Below are positions 56,071 to 64,000 of a stretch of DNA of 64,000 nucleotides, in pieces. Source of the stretch: Quercus robur (lineage: Eukaryota; Streptophyta; Magnoliopsida; Fagales; Fagaceae); contig NC_065535.1 in assembly GCF_932294415.1 (NCBI RefSeq), positions 91,714,862-91,778,861 of the forward strand, given 5' to 3'. The translations under genes and the position numbers were made by a program. Below the pieces are notes generated by a model, which worked only from the letters and a program-made list of their open reading frames with translations, ran no database searches and was not told the origin of the DNA. Every line of letters starts with the position of its first letter. The first letter of the stretch is position 1.

Positions 56071-56766
56071 GGCTGTGTTTGGTTGCCGTAAAACGTTTTC
56101 CAGAAAATACATATTTTCCGGAAATGCTAATTTCTGGAAAAGGAAAATATTTCTGTGTGTTTGGTTGCATTTCAAAAAATTTTCCGGAAAATATTTTCTA
56201 GTGTTTGGAAAAGAAGAAAGGAAAACACAAATCAGAAAACACAACTCAGAAAACACATCCAGAAAACCCGCCGGCGCGAAGGCGATCTCGCCGGCGCGAA
56301 GGCGATCTCGCCGGCGCGATCGCGTTCGCGAGATCGCGATCTCGCCGGCGCGAACGATCGCGATCGTCGATCGACGAGAGACGAGCGCGCTCGTCGATCG
56401 CGATCGTCGATCGACGAGAGACGATCGCGCTCGTCGATCGACGCGAGACGATCGCGATCGACGAGAGACGATCGCGATCGTGCACCGCGCCGCTCGTCGG
56501 CGCGGTGCGATCGTCGGACGAGCGGCGCGATCGTCCCTCTCTCTCTCTGATCTGGGCTCTCTCTTCTCTCTCTCTCTCTCTCTCTCTTTTTCCGGAAGTA
56601 AAATGAAGTGAAAATGAAGGCAGATTTCATTTTCCGTGGTCAAACGGAAAATTCGTGGTCAACCGGAAATGATTTTCCGGAAAATAACGTTTTCCGTGAC
56701 AGCCAAACACCGAATTTTCCGGAAAATCATTTCCGGAATTAGTTTGAAGTCAATTCAAACGCACCC
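56071..56766. mobile_element. Harbinger-like MITE with a CpG-saturated core
   Basis: The ends GGCTGTGTTTGGTTGCC and, reversed, GGGTGCGTTTGAATTGAC are flanked by TTA (56068-56070 and 56767-56769). Nested inside are mirrored TTTTCCGGAAAAT blocks on both sides. The core (about 56268-56540) is built almost wholly of GATCG, CGCGATCG and GCCGGCGCG words, extremely GC-rich for this locus. It has few stops in any frame, so several overlapping frames of 130-190 codons appear; they are rich in Arg, Ser and Asp and not credible proteins. The superfamily is inferred from the TTA flanks and the TGTTTGG end. Confidence 0.72.
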
Positions 56767-56769
56767 TTA

Positions 56770-57665
56770 AAAACCAGGTTGGTCAGTTTTAAAATCTTTT
56801 TAACATTTTTTATTAACTATATATTTTACCCAACACAAAATTTGTAACATTATTGACCATGTACTATTTTATGTATAAATAAATAATTAAACAAAAAAAA
56901 AATCAAATTGAGTTGCTTACACGAGCTTTTTAGCTCGTGTATGAACATATATACTCAGAAATTCAAACCCCTGTTCTCTCTTCTGGAAGGCGTATGGTTT
57001 GGTGAAGCCTTGTTGGGAAGTTTTAAAATACAATTGAACCCAAATCTCACTCCCACCTTGCTTTACTAGAGAAAATTCCATATGTTCCTCAAAGCTGCTA
57101 ATGACCAATTTGTACATCAAAAAGGAAGGTCTTTCAGCCAACTATTGAAAACTAATAAAGACCTCAATCTAAATCATGTACTTCTGCTTTTCTTACAAGA
57201 TGAGACCTATTTTCTTTGTAAATGCCAAGTATCAAAGGAAGGAATACAATTTATAAAAACCTAGTTCTCATACTAGATCTTTGATTTCTCAGTTTAGACT
57301 CTGTTCTGGGCAGTTTCACAAATACAAAACCTTTATCTAATTTTGCTAACAGAAATTCCTCAAAAACACCCAGCTCAGCCCTAAATGAATCCCAATTTCC
57401 ATCAAAGCTCGTATTTCAAGTTTAAATTATGTATAACAAATAATTATTCCAATCCGGGTAACAAAATTGGAATCCAGTTAGGGCAAATTGGATCTGCAAA
57501 TAGAGCACCAAACGAAGAACTCTCATGATATAAACCCAAACAAACGAATAGCAAAATAATTGTAAGAGAATAGCAAGAAAGTTTAAAATTCATATCAGTC
57601 TATTCATGATTCACTTAAATCAACATCAATTAAGTCCGATTACAACAAAAACCCCTAATTTGAAA
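56770..57665. other. Sequence between the MITE and the H4 3' end
   Basis: AT-rich. It partly matches 60590-61075 in the second H4 unit (for example ACTCGTGTATGA and ATATTTTACCCAACACAAAAT). No gene. Confidence 0.55.
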
Positions 57666-57676
57666 CATAACCCAAA

Positions 57677-57707
57677 TACTAAACCCTAACCCTAACCCTA
57701 ACTCTTA
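57677..57707. repeat. Telomere-like CCCTAA repeats beyond the 3' end of H4 copy 1
   Basis: AAACCCTAACCCTAACCC continues into further CTAA units about 15-45 bases past the H4 stop codon. Read in the gene direction it is AGGGTT repeats, possibly in the 3' untranslated region. Confidence 0.85.
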
Positions 57708-57722
57708 ACTCTAATCTCCTTC

Positions 57723-58260
<538 letters not shown>

Positions 58261-58299
58261 GATTTTGCTTTATGGTGGGAACTTTGTCTTTATCGCATA

Positions 58300-59190
58300 T
58301 GAATTCTTAACTCTTTTTCCTCTTCTGGTTCACACACATGTTCATTTTTTGAATTATTGACCATTAACTTTTTCTTTTTCTCTTTTTCTTTTTTTCTTTT
58401 TTTTGGTTATAAAGTCTTACCATACTTAAACCTTCAAAAGGGTCTAATTCTTGAAGGGTTAAGCAAGACTTTTATAACAAAAAAAACAAATAGCTGTAAT
58501 TCAACTAGGGGTGAGTTAATTCAGGGGTCCCTCCGTGGGATTCTTGTCCCCCATTGTTTAGTTTCAATTTTGTGTGTAAGTTTAAAAACCTTACTTAAGC
58601 CTTCAATAATTAGGTCATTTTGAAGGTTTAAGTATTGTAAGTCTTTATAACCAAAATAAATAAATAAATAAATAAATGGTTGTAATTTAACTAGTGATGA
58701 GTTAATCCAGGGTTCCTGTGGGGCTCTTATCTCACATCGTTTAGTTTTAATTGTGTGTTCATAACCTATTTTGATAATAAAAAAGTTAAAAATGTAAATT
58801 ACATACTCATGTTTAATTAAATTTCATTTTAATTTTTTTACTTTGCTTTTGCTCAGTTCAATACTTCAATATATGCATGGATTGAATAAATTTAAAACGT
58901 AAATGAAATTAATTAAACAAAATAAAGTTAGAGGTCTGAAATAAATTAAAATAAAGCATGTTTTTACCCTTTTCTTTCTTTATTTTTAAAATCACTATAA
59001 TTTCTTTTTTGTTTGTGCTTATGGATTGTCTCCCTCTCTTGGGATGCTGCCAAAACTTTCATCCACCACCAAGTGGAGTGGGTTTACTGCTGAAGAATGC
59101 AAGTAAAAGAAATAACAATGTTGTAATGTGACTATGTTTTTTCACTATTAGATTTTGTAGACGCTACATTTTCTTCATTTGTTTAAAAAC
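58300..59190 (+). repeat. Start of the second H4 unit, matching 54660-55130
   Basis: TTCTTAACTCTTTTTCCTCTTCT at about 58304 parallels 54670, and TTTGTTTGTGCTTATGGATTG followed by CATCCACCACCAAGTG at about 59009-59080 parallels 54998-55070. This marks a tandem duplication of a unit of about 3.4 kb. Confidence 0.7.
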
Positions 59191-59199
59191 AAGAGATAA

Positions 59200-59890
59200 T
59201 ATAAGACATAAAACTGGAAAAGAGCCGAACTTATTGACGTCTTCGTTGAAAAACTAGAAAGTGTCCATAATCAAAAAGTTAAATTCATGTTTCCCAAATA
59301 ATTGGACTTCAAAATATTGAAACCAAAAATTTTCAGTGTCTGGGCCTGGATTCCCCACTCTAATTTAATCCCTCTTTGGATTGTTTCCCTAAAAAGCGCC
59401 GCCAATCATCAAAAAGTTAAATCCATATTGCCCAAATAATTGGATTTCAAACCAAAAATTGGGCCGTTTAGCGCCTGAAAATTTTGGAACTTCAGCTCAG
59501 TCCAAAGCTATAACTTTTAACCATATATTTGAACTTTCAAGTTTCAACTTACTTGTAAATGAATTTTGCTCATCTCCAATACCTTTTTAATTAGATTTGT
59601 CCTTTTGTTTTAAATACATAATAGCAAGTGATATTGAGTTTTAATCCCTACCTTTTATTTAATTAGTAGATAATATGATAGTTTCTCATTAAAAAAAAAA
59701 AAAGATTCTAATTAAATAAAAAAAAAAAGTAATAAACGTAAACTAAACCCCTGGTAAATTGTGAGTGTAGCAACCACAACAATCATCCCAAATATGGTGC
59801 TACAGACATAGACACGGACTTGGACCAGGCTTCTAGGCTTTTCACAGGTTCAACCCAACTTGTTTTCTTATTTTGAGAAGGCTCGATTAA
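59200..59890 (+). repeat. Diverged repeat block (copy C)
   Basis: It repeats the order of copies A and B: CCCAAATAATTGGACTTCAA, GTCTGGGCCTGGATTCCCCA, AGCTCAGTCCAAAGC, CAATCATCCCAAATAT and GGACCAGGCTTCTAGGC. Confidence 0.78.
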
Positions 59891-61120
59891 ATTATATGTT
59901 GGAAGTATTTCTTTTTTTATTTTAACGAAAAAAAAAAAAAAAAAAAAAAGCCTCGACCCGACATACTTAAACCAGCAGTACTCATGGTGTCACGTAAGGT
60001 GCACTCTTGAGCGTGTTAGGACCATCCACACCATGGCACAATATTTTTGCAAAGCACACGTCTCTCCACATCGTGGCATAATAATTCTGCAACACACAAC
60101 CCAAACCAGACAACGACAGGTATAATCTATTCTAGGAACCCTACCATCGCACCAGGGGGCTAGTCTTTTTCCTCTTCTAATACACACCGCAGACTCATTT
60201 TTGGTCCGTAACTTGTTTCTGATAAAACTTCATAAAAAGAACTTCACATTCTGATAAGCTTGCTTTCTATCTATGCTTGAAGTCTATAATAATATTGTAA
60301 ACGCAATTTATGAAAAATTAGTACTTCATAATATAACGTGGACTATAAAAACTTCAACAAACTTCAGTCAAGATTAACAGGGAAATTGGATAAGGTTTAA
60401 GCTAATGTCAGTTCAAAACTCCTTAATCACAACCGTGAGAAAGAAGAAAAATAAGTAAATGAGTTAACTGTTTATAGTCAAAATTGGGTTTAGAGACCAA
60501 GTTGATTCAATTGTTTAAAGTCAAAATTAGGTTTAAAGACCAAGTTGTTTCAATTTTATAAAGTTCTGAATCTGGCTGTAATTAGCCCAAATCTCAAAGA
60601 CGATAACCATATTTTACCCAACACAAAATCTATACCATTTTATTCACCAACTCGTAGCATTTTATGTATAAATAAAAAATTAAACATTTGTGAAAACAAA
60701 TTGTGAGTTGCTTACATTCAAAACCTTTTCAGAGTTTTGTAAGAATCAAACAATTAACAATTTTCAAAAAATTTTAAGAATTTGAAATAACTCGTGTATG
60801 AGTATATACTTAGAGATTCAAACCCCATGGAAGGTCCATGGTTCGGTGATGGGATGTTTTAACATTCATAATGTTCCGACTAAATTTGTAAAGTTGCTGG
60901 TGACCAATTTGTAATTGTTAAACGCCTAGTGTTCCGACTAAATCCCAGTCATAGATTTCCCCCAATAAAACACTCATAATGAAACTATAAACATGTCTGC
61001 TAAGATTCGATTCATAATTTCATATATAAAGTATAAACTCAAAGCAAAAGCAAATACCAAAATACCAGTCGATTAATAATCAATTTCCAATTACAATAAA
61101 ACCCCTAATTCGAAACACAA
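59891..61120. other. Intergenic DNA between H4 units
   Basis: It has an A-run (about 59929-59948) and a unique segment at about 59950-60180 that is GC-richer than its surroundings and absent from the first unit. The rest parallels 56770-57660 in part. No gene is supported. Confidence 0.5.
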
Positions 61121-61130
61121 TCCAAAATAC

Positions 61131-61155
61131 TAAACCCTAACCCTAACTCTAACCC
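61131..61155. repeat. Telomere-like CCCTAA repeats beyond the 3' end of H4 copy 2
   Basis: AAACCCTAACCCTAACTC lies just past the H4 stop, at the same relative place as in copy 1 but one unit shorter. Confidence 0.82.
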
Positions 61156-61162
61156 CCATCTC

Positions 61163-61700
<538 letters not shown>

Positions 61701-61739
61701 TTGCCTTTTTGGTGGGAATATTGTCTCTGTGAGAAAACA

Positions 61740-62595
61740 CACTTTTAAGCGCCGACGAAAAAAACACAGATTAAACTCGAAAAGACCGCGTTTGGTTTTG
61801 GCTGAAATTTTGAAAATTTGATTGGAGTTTCCAAGTCATGACTCATGACATGTGGATTTAAAAACAGACACGTGTCATATTTCTGATGGATCTAAAAAAC
61901 AAAAGTATTGAACTTAATATGTCTACCGAATAATAATTATATAAAGACTTTTTTTTGACTTAATTATATGAAGACTTAAAAAAGTCTTATAGTTAAATGA
62001 TTCTCCCCAAAAAAAAAAAAAAATAAGGTTAAGTGATATTATTTATTCGTATTCCAAGAACCATTTGTTTAGATATTTTTTCCCTTATTATTGTGTATAT
62101 TAATTTATTCATCTTTCCCTTATAATTATAATGTGTCAATTTGAAATGTACTTATAAGCTAATTTATTGTTTATTTTTTATACAATTTACAATTTTCAAA
62201 AGAATTACACACTTATTTTATTTAATTTTTAACTTTTATTTATAATACTTTCAACAAAAAATAAATATATAATGGTCGAGCCACTTAAGGACCCAAGAGG
62301 CCTCGGCCCCTCCCAAAATTTTTGAAAATATCCTAAATAATTTGAAAATTTTTAAATTACCTTATCATTTTACCCCATACCTATCTAAAAATAAACATAA
62401 TTTTTATTTAAATAAAATACAATCCATAAATCAATGTTATTAATTTTGTGAAGAAAAAAAAAAGATGAAAATCAAACTAACGATGAGAACAAAAATTAAA
62501 AGATGAGATAGTTTCAAGAAATTTACATAGAGTAGTAGACCCGAAGAGGCATCCTTGGAGTTGAACAAAGCTAAGAGAGAGAGGAGATGAGAGTA
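61740..62595. other. Intergenic DNA, no supported gene
   Basis: AT-rich with an A-run near 62010. No repeat with clear ends. Confidence 0.45.
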
Positions 62596-62597
62596 TC

Positions 62598-63030
62598 AGA
62601 GCTTGCTTGGATGGAATGAGTTTTGAGTGATATCACTTAATTTTCTGTTTCCATCATCCAAATCGTGTGGGTCCCACGGATGAGCATTTGTTTGGATGAG
62701 TTTTGGATCATTGTTTCCATCACTCAATTCTTTGATTTTTTAGTGATGAGTTATGGAAACTGAAAACACATTTTAGGTGTTTTCAGTTTTCAAAACTTAG
62801 TTTTTAATGGTATTTTCGTAATTAAATTCACATACCCAGCCGCAATGTTTGACAAACAAATTTTTTTTTTTTTTTTGGTGAAACCTAGCCGCAACTTTTG
62901 AAGTTGAAAATTGGGTCTGAGTTAAGGAGCCAAACAGGGGGTTTGGAAATTTGAGATATTTAAGTGATGAGTGATGAAAATTGAGTAATGAAAATTTAGT
63001 GATTACAAATTACAAACCAAACAGGCCCTC
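62598..63030. mobile_element. Tourist-like MITE, tentative
   Basis: The left end GCTTGCTTGGATGGAATGAG and the reversed right end AGGGCCTGTTTGGTTTGTAA are similar, and inner words such as TTTTGAGTGAT/ATCACT and GTTTCCATCA are mirrored. Possible TCAGAG flanks occur on both sides. The target duplication is not secure. Confidence 0.5.
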
Positions 63031-63397
63031 AGAGTTTAACAAGAAGATAAGAGTATCAGACTTTCTGAGTAGGAGAGTATGGTTCTGATGAGGTTTTAAA
63101 TATACGGCTGTGATGAGATTTGGGAGGTGGGAATATTGGGATTTTTTTTTTTTTTTATTGGGGGAATATTGGGATTTAGTGATAGATGGGACTTAAAGAG
63201 AAATATGAAAATTGTGGAAGAGAAGAACAAAACATGTAAGATAGAAGAAAGAAAAATAAAGAAATGAATCAAAAGATATGACAGTAGTGCGATCAATTAG
63301 AGAAAATGAATGAATAGTGAAAATTAAAATCATTATTTTATATGATTAAATTAAATTTATTATTTTATATCTATATCCCACTTTTTTTAATTGATAC

Positions 63398-64000
63398 TGT
63401 AGGGATAAAGGCCCAAAATCATATATTGAGCATTTGGCTTGATCCGAGGACGTCGAATGGTCCGAGAAGAGACAAATAGTTACTAGGAATTCCAATTTAA
63501 AGTCTCATAAGTAAAAAACAAATGAAATGTGGTCCGAGGAGGAACTCCTCCTCAAATATGGTGAATGCAACTCAAGTACGTATTCCAACAATTAGAGTAA
63601 CCCTCCAAGAAGCTCCAATGATAGAGATGTGCCTTATGAACATACGAGAAAGAAGGAAACCCAAAAATATCTAAGGGAAAGCTACTACCACCGCATTAAA
63701 TGCACTGCAGCTACTTTTATAGCCGCATTTATGTGAAAGAGACCTCTGAACAGTACTGTCTTGACCACCATAACTCACAGAAAGCCAAAGAGGGTGTCTG
63801 ATGGGACAGATACTCAAGTAAGGGCTCAAATGATCAATAAGTGTAGGATCAAGATAGTCCAAGGGGAGCTATATAATGTGAGAGACCCTCCATGAGAAAG
63901 GGATCGAAAATTTCATCAGAGAAAGTACTGTAGCAATCTAAATTATATTTGTACCCAATTGTGATCAACTTATAAAAGTGAAACCTCCTCGGACTATAAG
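63398..64000 (+). repeat. LTR, 5' part, truncated by the window end
   Basis: TGTAGGGATAAAGGCCCAAA begins an LTR-like sequence related to the solo LTR at 31521 (both start TGTAGG; both have CCTCGGAC near the end). A TATA box in GCTATATAATGTGAGAG lies near 63869. Whether it is a solo LTR or the start of a full element lies outside the window. Confidence 0.65.

Noticed and set aside
56068-56643. Several overlapping frames of 79-191 codons on both strands rich in Arg, Ser and Asp
   Set aside because: They arise from the CpG word core of a MITE, where stops are rare in every frame.
59990-60187. 65-codon minus-strand frame
   Set aside because: No homology recognised; short and inside a unique intergenic segment.

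Overview
This is nuclear DNA of a flowering plant, most likely a woody eudicot. The base composition is AT-rich. The window holds spliced genes, plant-specific genes (a TML endocytosis subunit and replication-type histone H4), Tat-lineage Ty3/gypsy retrotransposons and many plant-type hAT, Mutator-like, Harbinger-like and Stowaway-like elements. The antisense retrotransposon proteins and LINE pieces remind me of Fagales (oak or chestnut relatives), but that is recollection of family style and not a proven placement.

Layout. 1-7546: right part of a decayed Tat-lineage LTR retrotransposon, with pol remnants, a 710-bp hAT insertion in the pol end, a tandem repeat, a spliced gene on the opposite strand, and the 3' LTR. 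7966-13897: a complete LTR element on the minus strand with no gag or pol, whose only gene runs antisense to the element. 14160-20704: a second complete LTR element on the plus strand with no recognisable protein gene but a 23-copy array of an 80-bp unit. Both complete elements have perfect 5-bp target duplications and the same primer binding site. 21423-23369: TML, an intact single-exon gene. 23.4-31.5 kb: intergenic DNA with two dead LINE tails and a fold-back element. 31521-32325: a solo LTR. 32374-38009: a 5.6-kb hAT transposon with a full-length transposase that has lost one catalytic aspartate. 38-44.6 kb: AT-rich intergenic DNA with MITEs and a perfect hairpin. 44637-45437 (minus): an uncharacterised 266-aa plant protein with a duplicated promoter. 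45.7-54 kb: gene-free DNA with an internal segmental duplication. 54-61.7 kb: a duplicated block carrying two histone H4 genes on the minus strand, plus several MITEs, one with an extreme CpG-rich core. 63398-64000: the start of another LTR.

Host genes: I support four, namely TML, two H4 genes and the 266-aa gene. The rest is mobile DNA or its debris. Two themes stand out. First, two different LTR elements each carry an antisense, intron-containing gene whose products share a motif and end in a coiled coil. Second, a full-length hAT element and a short derivative of the same family lie about 29 kb apart, the short one inside the retrotransposon integrase.

Limits: repeat families were assigned by eye from ends, target duplications and protein motifs. 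No database search or alignment was run, and repeat counts and difference counts are manual.
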